Positions 43,220 to 51,978 of a stretch of 52,218 bases of DNA are shown one piece after another (position 1 is the stretch's first letter; every line of letters starts with the position of its first letter). This DNA is from RGIG5299 sp045588575. GTDB lineage: Bacteria; Bacillota; Clostridia; Oscillospirales; RGIG5299. The position numbers were made by a program, and so were the translations under genes. The stretch lies in the NCBI GenBank assembly GCA_045588575.1, contig JAZNEJ010000014.1, forward strand, positions 1-52,218. The letters are read 5' to 3'. The notes below the pieces were generated by a model. That model was not told the DNA's origin and did no database searches. It saw nothing but the letters and a program-made list of their open reading frames with translations.

Positions 43220-43253
43220 CCAATTATACAAAATGCATATTTTGTATAATTGG
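43220..43253. repeat. 34-base inverted repeat between addA and mfd
   Basis: A perfect 15-base stem (CCAATTATACAAAAT with its complement) has the four-base centre GCAT. It has no T run next to it and lies about 20 bases before a separate, ordinary terminator. It may be an operator-like site, a transcript hairpin or a scar of a small mobile element. Confidence 0.75.
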
Positions 43254-43270
43254 GGGAAGTAAAAAATAAG

Positions 43271-43316
43271 AAAAAGCAGTTAAAACGGATTCAAAACCAT
43301 TTTAGCTGCTTTTTTA
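43271..43316 (+). terminator. Bidirectional terminator between addA and mfd
   Basis: AAAAGCAGTTAAAA and TTTTAGCTGCTTTT pair (one G-T pair) with A and T runs outside, serving both converging genes. Confidence 0.82.
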
Positions 43317-43327
43317 CATATTATATT

Positions 43328-46300
43328 TTAATTCAAATAAGAAAATGCAACGTCTACAATATCGTGAATTATTTTCAGCTTATTTAAATTGTCGGTATTT
43401 AATAAAACCAGTTTAGGATACGGCGACGGTCTAAAAACAACTTTGTTATCAAAGTTAGCACATATCTTTGATAACAATTCAAAATCAAGTCCGTTAAAGA
43501 CAAACGATATTTCTCCGTTTTGTTCCTCTTTAATTTGAGTTATATTACATTGCTCAGCAATGAATTTAATTTCGGAAACTGCTATAAGATTCAACACCTC
43601 CGGCGGAATTTTTCCAAAACGGTCCGTAAGCTCTTCTTTAATTTCATTGGAATCGAAAATTTCCGATATTGAAGCAAGCTTTTTATAAATTACAATTCGG
43701 TCTTCAACGGCTTCAATATATTCTTGCGGTATGAATGCATTTACATTTATTGCTATATTGCATTTTTCGGGCGGCGCTTTTTCGCCTTTTTGCTCCGAAA
43801 TTGCCGTTTCAAGCAACTTTAAATACATATCGTAACCTACGTTTGCGATGTGTCCGTGTTGATTTGCGCCCAAAACACTGCCTGCGCCTCTTATTTCGAG
43901 GTCTCGAAGCGCAATTTTAAGACCTGCGCCGAATTCCGTAAAATCTCTTATTGAATTTAAGCGTTTTGCTGCATCTTCGGTTAATATTTTATTTTTCTTG
44001 TAAAGAAGATAACAATAAGCTCTTCTTGGACTTCTTCCAACTCTTCCTCTTATTTGATGAAGCTGTGCAAGTCCTAAATTATCGGCATCTTCTATTATTA
44101 CCGTATTGACGTTTGATACGTCGATTCCGGTTTCTATAATCGTTGTGCAAACGAGAATATCGGTTTCTTTTTTCAAAAGCTTTTCCCAAGATAGTGAAAG
44201 CTCCTCGTCCTTCATTTGCCCGTGTGCCACGTCAACAGATGCTTCCGGTAAAAGCTTGGAAATCTTTTCGGCTGTTTGATAAATCGTATCTACTCTATTA
44301 GAAAGATAATAAACCTGACCGCCTCTTGACAGTTCCTTTGAAATTGCCGTTAAAACAAGATTTTCATCATATTCCGCCATGTAAGTTTTTATAGGTTGTC
44401 TGTCTTCGGGATAATCTTCTATTATAGACATATCGCGAATACCCGATAAAGCCATATTAAGTGTTCTGGGAATGGGTGTTGCCGAAAGAGTTATACAGTC
44501 GACGTTTTTGTATTTTTCTTTAAGAGTTTCTTTATGTCCTACACCGAAACGTTGCTCTTCATCTATAATTAAAAGCCCTAAATCTTTAAAGTTAACGTTT
44601 TTTTGAATAAGACTGTGAGTGCCGATTACAACGTCGGTCTCCCCTGTTTTAAGCCGTTTTATTATCTTCTTTTTTTCGGTTTCCGAAACGAATCTTGAAA
44701 GCATTTCAACCTTTATGGGATAATCGGCAAAGCGCGACAAAAAGGTTCTGTAATGTTGCCATGCAAGAACGGTTGTCGGAACTAAAATTGCCGCTTGCTT
44801 GCCGTCTGAAACGCATTTGAACACCGCTCTTATTGCAACCTCGGTCTTCCCTACGCCAACGTCGCCGCATATAAGACGGTCCATTGCTACCGGTTTTTCC
44901 ATATCTTTTTTAACTTCTTTTATAACGCGAAGCTGGTCATCGGTTTCTTCAAACTGAAAGCTTTCCTCAAATTCGGTTTGCCAGAGAGTGTCTTCTGTGA
45001 AAGCGTGCCCCGGGGTTTTAAGCCTTTCGGCATATAAAGAAGTTAAATCGAAGGCAAGCGTTTTAACGGCGGCTCTAACCTTGTTTTTGGTATTTTGCCA
45101 ATCGTTTCCGCCAAGCTTTGAAAGCTTTATATTAGCGGTTGTTACGTCGGCGCCGCTATATTTTGCAATTAAATCAAGTCTGTCGCAAGGGACATACAAA
45201 ACATCGGTGCCTGCGTATAAAATGCGAAGCATATCTCTCGTTATTCCGTTTGATTCAGATGTAACAACGCCTTCAAAAACGCCTATTCCGTAATCGTTAT
45301 GAACGATGTAATCCCCTTTTTTCAAAAGCTCAAGCGAAGTGATTTCTTTAGTATCTTTATAACGCTTTAGCGCCTTTTTCGTGCGTTTTACAGCATCTTT
45401 TTTATCGGCAAAAAGGACAAACCCGACCGAATTATCTAAAAACCCTTCCGAAATTTCGGAAATTCCAATATTAACGCCTTTTTCAAACTCGGTAAAAGTG
45501 TTTGAAACAAGAGATATTTTTATACCGTCATTAAGTTTTTCTGTTAATTTTTCCTTTATTTTTTCGGCGTGCAAGCTGTTAGCCGCCGCAATAAAAATTT
45601 TAAAGCCTTTTGCGGCATAAAAAATAACATCCTCGCAAAGAATGTCCAGATTTCCGTGCCAAGCCGAAGTTTCACTTATATTAAGCGAAACAGTTTCTTT
45701 AACCGTAACCGCATTTATCCCTCCGGAAAGAGAGTCAAGTATTATAGCTTTACAGTCTTTTAAGCGTGAATAAAGTTCAGTTTCGGGAAGATAATAATCC
45801 CCTTTCAAAAAAGAAACATTTTTTTCGGCAAGATACTTTAAATCATCGTTTATTCGATTAATAAATGCTTTTGCATTATCAAAAACAGCCTTGTGCTCAA
45901 AGACAAAAAGATTTGAATTTTCGTTAAAATAATCAAATACCGTGTTTTTTTGAGAATATAAAGCGGGAATTAACCTATCGGCTCCGTCGGGCAGAAATCC
46001 GTTTTCAAGACATTCCACGGCTTTTTCGGCAAAACTTTTTTCTTCGTTATCTGCAATTTTAATTTTATCAAAATTAAGCTGTTTTTTTATAATATTTATT
46101 GCATTTTCTTCTATTTTAGTTTCAGAAGCGGGAATAGCAATATATTCCGGCAAGGCTACTTTTTTTCTTTGCGAAAAAGTATCGAAAGCTGAAATTTTTT
46201 CAATTTCTTCGTCAAAAAATTCGATTCTTGCAGGCTCAGCCGATAAAGGCGACCAAACGTCGAAAATATCGCCCCTTTTGGCAAACTGCCCTACTCCTTC

Positions 46301-46798
46301 TACCTTATCTACCCGTTTGTACCCTGCTGATAAAAGTTTTTTATAAAGTTCTTCGAAATTCCGGTTTTCGCCTACTTTAAAGGTTATAATATTCGAATTA
46401 TAAAATTCTTTTTCCGCAGTAAACTGCATAACCGCTTCCGCTGTTGTTATAACTGCAAAGCCTTTTTCTTTAAGGCAATATAACGCTGCTGTTCTCGAAA
46501 AAACGTCATCGAAAGAAAGACGCTCTAAATCGGAAAAAACATAGTCTTTGGCTGTGAAAACGGCTATTTTATCGTGATAAAACGGATATAACAGCTTTTT
46601 ATATTTATCAACTGTACCTTCAGGCACAATAACAAGTGAGCTTTTTTCATTATTAGAAAGCAAAGAAACAACAGGTGCTTTAACTGCATCTGTTGCTCCC
46701 CATACAATTATAGGTAATTTGTTTGTTTTTACCGCTTTTTCAATCGAAGAAATGTCTTTATTTTTACGTAATTCCTTCAAAAAGAGAGTTGCCGACAT
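43328..46798 (-). CDS. mfd: Transcription-repair coupling factor Mfd
   Basis: DNA translocase that removes stalled RNA polymerase and recruits UvrA (1156 residues). Domains in order: UvrB-like N-terminal part (1-350); an RNA-polymerase-interacting domain with G-D-Y-I-V-H-N-D-Y-G-I-G-V-F (about 490-550); a RecG-like helicase with Walker A G-D-V-G-V-G-K-T-E-V (about 640) and D-E-E-Q-R-F-G-V; and the TRCF C-terminal domain. The start is the ATG at 46798, three bases inside an alternative TTG; the Shine-Dalgarno is weak and coupling with pth is likely. Confidence 0.96.
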   Translation of the reverse strand: MSATLFLKELRKNKDISSIEKAVKTNKLPIIVWGATDAVKAPVVSLLSNNEKSSLVIVPEGTVDKYKKLLYPFYHDKIAVFTAKDYVFSDLERLSFDDVFSRTAALYCLKEKGFAVITTAEAVMQFTAEKEFYNSNIITFKVGENRNFEELYKKLLSAGYKRVDKVEGVGQFAKRGDIFDVWSPLSAEPARIEFFDEEIEKISAFDTFSQRKKVALPEYIAIPASETKIEENAINIIKKQLNFDKIKIADNEEKSFAEKAVECLENGFLPDGADRLIPALYSQKNTVFDYFNENSNLFVFEHKAVFDNAKAFINRINDDLKYLAEKNVSFLKGDYYLPETELYSRLKDCKAIILDSLSGGINAVTVKETVSLNISETSAWHGNLDILCEDVIFYAAKGFKIFIAAANSLHAEKIKEKLTEKLNDGIKISLVSNTFTEFEKGVNIGISEISEGFLDNSVGFVLFADKKDAVKRTKKALKRYKDTKEITSLELLKKGDYIVHNDYGIGVFEGVVTSESNGITRDMLRILYAGTDVLYVPCDRLDLIAKYSGADVTTANIKLSKLGGNDWQNTKNKVRAAVKTLAFDLTSLYAERLKTPGHAFTEDTLWQTEFEESFQFEETDDQLRVIKEVKKDMEKPVAMDRLICGDVGVGKTEVAIRAVFKCVSDGKQAAILVPTTVLAWQHYRTFLSRFADYPIKVEMLSRFVSETEKKKIIKRLKTGETDVVIGTHSLIQKNVNFKDLGLLIIDEEQRFGVGHKETLKEKYKNVDCITLSATPIPRTLNMALSGIRDMSIIEDYPEDRQPIKTYMAEYDENLVLTAISKELSRGGQVYYLSNRVDTIYQTAEKISKLLPEASVDVAHGQMKDEELSLSWEKLLKKETDILVCTTIIETGIDVSNVNTVIIEDADNLGLAQLHQIRGRVGRSPRRAYCYLLYKKNKILTEDAAKRLNSIRDFTEFGAGLKIALRDLEIRGAGSVLGANQHGHIANVGYDMYLKLLETAISEQKGEKAPPEKCNIAINVNAFIPQEYIEAVEDRIVIYKKLASISEIFDSNEIKEELTDRFGKIPPEVLNLIAVSEIKFIAEQCNITQIKEEQNGEISFVFNGLDFELLSKICANFDNKVVFRPSPYPKLVLLNTDNLNKLKIIHDIVDVAFSYLN

Positions 46799-46801
46799 CA
46801 A

Positions 46802-47398
46802 TTATCTCGCTTTCTTGTTATAGAAATTCATAGCTTTTTCAGTTTCTCCCGAAACAATAAGTTTCACAGCTTCATAAACGTTTGGCAAAACGGATTCAAA
46901 GATTTTGTTTTCCTCTATGGAAAAGGGCGAAAGTACCCAATCTGCAAGGTCGCTGAAATGTTCAGGCTTCTTCCCCACTCCTATTTTAACGCGCATATAA
47001 TCGTCTGTTTTTAAATGGAGCGAAATGTTTTTTAAACCGTTGTGGCCACCGTGCGAACCGTTTTTTCTAATACGCAATGTTCCTACATCAAATGAAACGT
47101 CATCGCACAAAACAACTAATTTATCGGCTGTGAGCTTATAAAAACTCATTGCTTTCGAAACGGCTTCTCCGCTTAAATTCATATAAGTAAGCGGTTTTAT
47201 CAAAAGAGTGCTTTTGCCGTTTATTTTCACGTCTGCAGTCATTGCGTTAAATTTGCTTTTTGAAAAAGAAGCGCCGCACTTATCTGCAATAACGTCTATG
47301 GCTCTAAATCCTATATTGTGTTTGGTGTTTTCATATTTTGATTCGGGATTTCCCAAACCTGCAATAATCATATCGTATTTACTTGATTTAAAAAGCAT
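46802..47398 (-). CDS. pth: Peptidyl-tRNA hydrolase
   Basis: Releases peptides from drop-off peptidyl-tRNA (198 residues). Motifs G-L-G-N-P-E-S-K-Y-E-N-T-K-H-N-I-G-F with the catalytic His, P-L-T-Y-M-N-L-S-G, the C-D-D-V-S-F-D Asp, and S-H-G-G-H-N-G-L-K-N are all there. GGGAG precedes the ATG. It lies between prs and mfd, as in Bacillus. Confidence 0.96.
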   Translation of the reverse strand: MLFKSSKYDMIIAGLGNPESKYENTKHNIGFRAIDVIADKCGASFSKSKFNAMTADVKINGKSTLLIKPLTYMNLSGEAVSKAMSFYKLTADKLVVLCDDVSFDVGTLRIRKNGSHGGHNGLKNISLHLKTDDYMRVKIGVGKKPEHFSDLADWVLSPFSIEENKIFESVLPNVYEAVKLIVSGETEKAMNFYNKKAR

Positions 47399-47434
47399 AA
47401 TTTCTCCCTTGATTTTTGTTTTTTATATGCCAAT

Positions 47435-47460
47435 GACCGCTGTTTTTGAAGACAGCGGTC
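47435..47460. other. Hairpin between prs and pth
   Basis: GACCGCTGT and ACAGCGGTC form a nine-base-pair GC-rich stem. On the minus strand no proper T run follows, so it may be a weak attenuator or a 3'-end protecting or processing stem rather than a full terminator. Confidence 0.55.
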
Positions 47461-47474
47461 TTGTAATTTTTATA

Positions 47475-48434
47475 TCAATCGAATATTGAAGACATAGGAA
47501 GGTCATCGTATATTCTTTGAATTGCTTCTGCAAAAATGGGTGCAATGGGAATTGTTTTTATTTTTTCGGTAGTGCATTTTTCCGAAAGAGGAATAGTATC
47601 TAAAATTACCAATTCTTTAATAACGCTCGCTTCAATTCTTTCAAATGCGGGACCGGAAAGAACTCCGTGTGTGGCGCATGCATAAACTTCCTTTGCGCCT
47701 CCGATTTCAATAAGAGCTTTTGCGCCGTTGCATAGGGTTCCGGCGGTATCTACAAGGTCATCTACCAAAATTACAGTTTTATCTTTTACGTCGCCAATTA
47801 TGTTGCAAACCTCGCAAACGTTGGCTTTTTGACGCCTTTTATCTATTATTGCAAGATTCGAGCCAAGCTTTCTTGCAAAATTTCTTGTTCTTGTAACCGA
47901 GCCCAAATCGGGTGAGACGCATATAACATTGGAATTATCAACGCCAAATTTTTCAACAAAATAATCGGCAAGCACCGAAACTCCGTAAAGATTGTCAACA
48001 GGAATGTCAAAAAATCCTTGAATTTGAGGAGCATGTAAATCCATTGTTAAAACTCGGTCGGCTCCCGCTACGGTTAAAATATTTGCAACAAGCTTTGCGG
48101 TTATTGGGTCGTGCGCTTTGGCTTTTCTGTCTTGCCTTGCATAACCGTAATAAGGAATTACCGCAGTTATTCTTCCTGCTGATGCTCTTTTTAAAGCGTC
48201 AATCATTATAAGCAATTCCATAAGGTTATCATTTACGGGCGGACAAGTGGATTGGACAACGAAAACATCGGCACCTCTAACGCTTTCTTGAACCGCAACA
48301 CTTATTTCACCATCGGAAAAAGCGCCCACTTCGGAACATCCAAGCTGAATACTGAGAATATCGGTTATATCCTTTGCAAGATTTTTGGAGGCATTGCCGG
48401 CGAAAACTTTAATTTGCTTTCCGTGTCCCAACAT
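47475..48434 (-). CDS. prs: Ribose-phosphate pyrophosphokinase
   Basis: Makes PRPP from ribose-5-phosphate and ATP (319 residues). The family motifs are V-Q-S-T-C-P-P-V-N-D-N-L-M-E-L-L, Y-Y-G-Y-A-R-Q-D-R-K, the metal site D-L-H-A-P-Q-I-Q-G-F-F and the PRPP loop V-D-D-L-V-D-T-A-G-T. It starts three bases after the GlmU acetyltransferase-domain gene and its Shine-Dalgarno lies in the end of that gene, so the two are coupled. Confidence 0.97.
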   Translation of the reverse strand: MLGHGKQIKVFAGNASKNLAKDITDILSIQLGCSEVGAFSDGEISVAVQESVRGADVFVVQSTCPPVNDNLMELLIMIDALKRASAGRITAVIPYYGYARQDRKAKAHDPITAKLVANILTVAGADRVLTMDLHAPQIQGFFDIPVDNLYGVSVLADYFVEKFGVDNSNVICVSPDLGSVTRTRNFARKLGSNLAIIDKRRQKANVCEVCNIIGDVKDKTVILVDDLVDTAGTLCNGAKALIEIGGAKEVYACATHGVLSGPAFERIEASVIKELVILDTIPLSEKCTTEKIKTIPIAPIFAEAIQRIYDDLPMSSIFD

Positions 48435-48437
48435 TTG

Positions 48438-49115
48438 TTATCCTTCTTTCTTTAACCAATTTTCTTTATTTAATTGCCTTGAACGGGCAATTGCCAACGC
48501 ATTTGAAGGAACGTCATCGGTAATGGTAGAACCTGCCGCTATATAACAGTCATCGTGAACAGTAACGGGCGCTACAAGATTAACATTACAGCCGATAAAA
48601 ACGTCGTTTCCTATTGTTGTTCTGTATTTCTTCTTGCCATCGTAATTTACGGTTACAACTCCGCATCCGAAATTACAATGCTCGCCAACGTCGCTATCGC
48701 CAACATAAGTGAGATGTGCCACACTGGTTTTGTTTCCTATATTAGAATTCTTAACTTCAACGAAATCTCCTATTTTAACCTCATTTGCAATATTGCAGTT
48801 AGGACGTATATTACAAAACGGGCCAATTCTGGTTTGGTTTCCTATTTTTGAATTATCGCTGTAAGAAGCTTTGAAAATTGTGTTATCGCCTATTTCACTG
48901 TTTTCAACATAAGAATTAGGACCGATTACACAGCCTTCTCCGATTTTGGTTGTTCCAAGAATAACGGTTCCCGGAAGTATAACCGTATTTTTTCCGATTT
49001 CAACCAAATCATCTATAATTATTCCGTCTAAAACGGGAATAATTACGCCTTTTTCTTTAAGTTCGTTTATCTTATTTTCAATTTTTTCTTTGGTTATCTG
49101 CTGCCACTCTGCCAT
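48438..49115 (-). CDS. Stand-alone GlmU-type glucosamine-1-phosphate acetyltransferase domain (left-handed beta helix)
   Basis: The 225-residue protein corresponds to the linker helix (1-22) and C-terminal half of GlmU. Repeated hexapeptide turns (V-E-I-G-K-N, T-K-I-G-E-G, S-E-I-G-D-N and others) form the beta helix. Active-site positions are kept: R104 (I-G-P-F-C-N-I-R-P), K122 (F-V-E-V-K), His134 and Tyr137 (A-H-L-T-Y-V-G-D), N157-Y-D-G160. It heads prs-pth-mfd, the place normally held by full-length glmU. There is no uridyltransferase domain in front: the frame upstream is non-coding and contains a promoter. The Shine-Dalgarno is poor and set behind a small hairpin. Confidence 0.93.
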   Translation of the reverse strand: MAEWQQITKEKIENKINELKEKGVIIPVLDGIIIDDLVEIGKNTVILPGTVILGTTKIGEGCVIGPNSYVENSEIGDNTIFKASYSDNSKIGNQTRIGPFCNIRPNCNIANEVKIGDFVEVKNSNIGNKTSVAHLTYVGDSDVGEHCNFGCGVVTVNYDGKKKYRTTIGNDVFIGCNVNLVAPVTVHDDCYIAAGSTITDDVPSNALAIARSRQLNKENWLKKEG

Positions 49116-49123
49116 ATTATTTT

Positions 49124-49135
49124 GCCCAAAAGGGC
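49124..49135 (-). promoter_or_regulatory. Small leader hairpin before the acetyltransferase-domain start
   Basis: On the minus strand GCCC-TTTT-GGGC lies between the purine tract AGAGAGG (49139-49145) and the ATG at 49115. Folding would shorten the 23-base gap to about 11, bringing the only Shine-Dalgarno-like tract near the start. Confidence 0.4.
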
Positions 49136-49168
49136 CCGCCTCTCTTAATTTCTTTTTTCTATACTTAT

Positions 49169-49197
49169 ATTATGCTACTTTTTTAACAAAATTTCAA
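49169..49197 (-). promoter_or_regulatory. Promoter of the glmU C-domain-prs-pth-mfd operon
   Basis: On the minus strand TTGAAA, 17 bases, CATAAT, about 55 bases before the start codon. Confidence 0.7.
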
Positions 49198-49266
49198 GCA
49201 AAATTACTACATTTCTAATAAAAAGTGTTAAATATTTTGTAATTATGTTAAAAATAAAAAATAGTC

Positions 49267-49296
49267 TTGTCAAAAACATATATTATATGTTATAAT
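49267..49296 (+). promoter_or_regulatory. Promoter of ppdK with internal inverted repeat
   Basis: TTGTCA, 18 bases, TATAAT with extended -10 (TGT). The spacer contains ACATATA-T-TATATGT (49276-49290), a perfect seven-base inverted repeat and a candidate operator. Confidence 0.78.
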
Positions 49297-49347
49297 ATTT
49301 AACTAATAGAACAATTTTTGTATTTATTATTTGGAGGTATAAAACAT

Positions 49348-51978
49348 ATGAGCAAAAAATATTGCTATCTCTTCTCCGAAGGTAACGCAACTATGCGTGA
49401 AATCCTCGGCGGTAAGGGCGCAAACCTTGCAGAAATGACCAATATCGGTCTTCCTGTTCCTCAGGGCTTTACTATTTCTACAGAGGCTTGCACACAGTAC
49501 TATGAAGACGGCCGTCAGATTAACAATGAAATCATGGCTGAAATCATGGAATACATTACAAAAATGGAAGCTGTTACCGGCAAAAAGTTTGGCGACCTTG
49601 AAAATCCGCTTCTCGTTTCCGTTCGTTCCGGCGCTCGCGCTTCAATGCCCGGTATGATGGACACTATCTTAAATCTCGGTCTTAACGAGCAGGTTGTTGA
49701 GGTTATGGCTAAAAAATCCGGCAATCCCCGTTGGGCTTACGACTGTTACAGAAGATTTATTCAAATGTATTCCGACGTTGTTATGGAAGTCGGCAAAAAA
49801 TACTTTGAAGAGCTTATTGATAAAATGAAGGAAGAAAAAGGAGTAAAGCTCGACGTTGAGCTTACTGCCGACGATCTTAAAGACCTTGCAAATCAGTTCA
49901 AAGCTGAATACAAAGCAAAAATCGGCGCAGACTTCCCTTCCGATCCCAAAGAGCAGCTCATAGGTGCCGTTAAAGCGGTTTTCCGTTCTTGGGACAACCC
50001 CCGTGCAAACGTATACCGTCGTGATAACGACATTCCTTATTCTTGGGGTACTGCTGTTAACGTTCAGGCTATGGCTTTCGGTAACATGGGCGACAACTGC
50101 GGCACCGGCGTTGCATTTACCCGTGACCCCGCAACCGGCGAAAAGAAACTTATGGGTGAGTTCTTAACCAATGCTCAGGGTGAAGACGTTGTTGCAGGCG
50201 TTCGTACTCCTATGCCCATTGCTGAAATGGCAAACAAATTCCCTCAGGCTTTCGAAGAATTCCAGAAGGTTTGTCAGATTCTTGAAAATCACTATCACGA
50301 TATGCAGGATATGGAATTCACCATCGAAAATGAAAAGCTTTATATGTTGCAGACCAGAAACGGAAAAAGAACCGCTCCTGCTGCTCTCCAAATAGCTGTT
50401 GACCTTGTTAGCGAAGGTCATAAAACCAAAGAAGAAGCAGTTTTGATGATTGACCCCAGAAACCTCGACACCCTTCTCCATCCTCAGTTCGACGCAAAAG
50501 CTCTTAAAGCTGCGACTCCCATGGGTAAAGGCCTTGGCGCTTCTCCCGGCGCTGCTTGCGGTCAGGTAGTTTTCTCTGCTGAAGACGCTGAAGCTTGGAA
50601 TGCAAACGGCAAAAAGGTTATTTTGGTTAGACTTGAAACTTCTCCCGAAGATATCAGCGGCATGAAGGCTGCTCAGGGTATTCTCACCGTTCGCGGCGGT
50701 ATGACCTCTCACGCAGCGGTTGTTGCTCGCGGTATGGGCAAATGCTGTGTTTCCGGTTGCGGCGACATTGCAATGGATGAAGAAAACAAAAAATTCACTC
50801 TTGCAGGCAAAACCTTCGCCGAAGGTGATTACATTTCTATTGATGGTTCTACCGGTAACATTTACGACGGCATTATTAAAACTGTTGATGCTGAAATTTC
50901 CGGAAACTTCGGAACAATTATGGGTTGGGCTGATGAATTCCGTACTCTTAAGGTTCGCACAAATGCCGACACTCCCACAGACGCTAAAAAAGCACGTGAA
51001 CTCGGCGCTGAAGGTATTGGTCTTTGCCGCACCGAACACATGTTCTTCGAAGCAGACAGAATTGCTGCTTTCCGTGAAATGATTTGTTCCGATACCCCTG
51101 AAGAGCGTGAGGTTGCTCTTAATAAGATTCTCCCCTATCAGCAGAGCGACTTTGAAAAGCTTTACGAAGCTCTTGAAGGAACTCCCGTTTGCATCCGTTT
51201 CCTCGACCCGCCTCTTCACGAATTTGTTCCTACCGAAGAAGCTGATATTGCAACTCTTGCAAACGCTCAGGGTAAAACTGTTGACCAGATTAAAGCTCTC
51301 ATTTCTTCTCTCCACGAGTTTAACCCCATGATGGGCCACCGTGGTTGCCGTCTTGCAGTTACCTATCCTGAAATTGCTGCAATGCAGACTAAGGCTGTTA
51401 TCCGCGCTGCCATAAACGTTCAGAAGGCTCATAAAGATTGGAACATGGTTCCTGAAATTATGATTCCCTTGGTTGGCGACGTAAAAGAACTTAAATACGT
51501 TAAAGCTGTTGTTATTGCAACTGCTGATGCTGAGATTAAAGCAGCAGGCGTTGACCTTAAATACGAAGTAGGCACCATGATTGAAATTCCCCGTGCATGT
51601 CTTATTGCTGACGAGATTGCTAAGAATGCAGATTTCTTCTGCTTCGGTACTAACGACCTCACTCAGATGACCTACGGTTTCTCTCGTGATGACGCAGGCA
51701 AATTCTTAAATGCTTACTACGACACCAAAATTTTCGAAAACGACCCCTTCGCAAGACTTGACCAAACCGGCGTTGGTAAACTTATGAAGATGGCTTGCAA
51801 AGAAGGCCGTGAAAATAATGCAAAACTTCACATTGGTATTTGCGGCGAGCACGGCGGCGACCCGACATCCGTTGAATTCTGCAATGCTATCGGTCTTGAT
51901 TACGTTTCTTGCTCTCCCTTCAGAGTTCCGATTGCACGTCTTGCTGCAGCACAGGCTGCAATTAAAGAATCTAAGTAA
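49348..51978 (+). CDS. ppdK: Pyruvate, phosphate dikinase
   Basis: Interconverts pyruvate, ATP and phosphate with PEP, AMP and pyrophosphate, a main link of glycolysis and gluconeogenesis in anaerobes. From the ATG at 49348 the protein has 876 residues. The nucleotide-binding part has L-G-G-K-G-A-N-L-A-E-M and V-R-S-G-A-R-A-S-M-P-G-M-M-D-T. The phospho-His is in G-G-M-T-S-H-A-A-V-V-A-R-G-M-G (about 450). The PEP part has E-H-M-F-F and the late C-G-E-H-G-G-D. GGAGG lies ten bases before the ATG; the frame is open upstream but has no better start. Codon use differs from neighbours as in a highly expressed gene. Confidence 0.97.
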   Translation: MSKKYCYLFSEGNATMREILGGKGANLAEMTNIGLPVPQGFTISTEACTQYYEDGRQINNEIMAEIMEYITKMEAVTGKKFGDLENPLLVSVRSGARASMPGMMDTILNLGLNEQVVEVMAKKSGNPRWAYDCYRRFIQMYSDVVMEVGKKYFEELIDKMKEEKGVKLDVELTADDLKDLANQFKAEYKAKIGADFPSDPKEQLIGAVKAVFRSWDNPRANVYRRDNDIPYSWGTAVNVQAMAFGNMGDNCGTGVAFTRDPATGEKKLMGEFLTNAQGEDVVAGVRTPMPIAEMANKFPQAFEEFQKVCQILENHYHDMQDMEFTIENEKLYMLQTRNGKRTAPAALQIAVDLVSEGHKTKEEAVLMIDPRNLDTLLHPQFDAKALKAATPMGKGLGASPGAACGQVVFSAEDAEAWNANGKKVILVRLETSPEDISGMKAAQGILTVRGGMTSHAAVVARGMGKCCVSGCGDIAMDEENKKFTLAGKTFAEGDYISIDGSTGNIYDGIIKTVDAEISGNFGTIMGWADEFRTLKVRTNADTPTDAKKARELGAEGIGLCRTEHMFFEADRIAAFREMICSDTPEEREVALNKILPYQQSDFEKLYEALEGTPVCIRFLDPPLHEFVPTEEADIATLANAQGKTVDQIKALISSLHEFNPMMGHRGCRLAVTYPEIAAMQTKAVIRAAINVQKAHKDWNMVPEIMIPLVGDVKELKYVKAVVIATADAEIKAAGVDLKYEVGTMIEIPRACLIADEIAKNADFFCFGTNDLTQMTYGFSRDDAGKFLNAYYDTKIFENDPFARLDQTGVGKLMKMACKEGRENNAKLHIGICGEHGGDPTSVEFCNAIGLDYVSCSPFRVPIARLAAAQAAIKESK

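Noticed and set aside
50164..51432. A 422-codon open frame on the minus strand opposite ppdK
   Set aside because: It is fully antisense to a certain gene and its translation is rich in Cys, Ser, Asn and Phe without known motifs. It arises from the codon bias of ppdK and has no promoter or ribosome site of its own.
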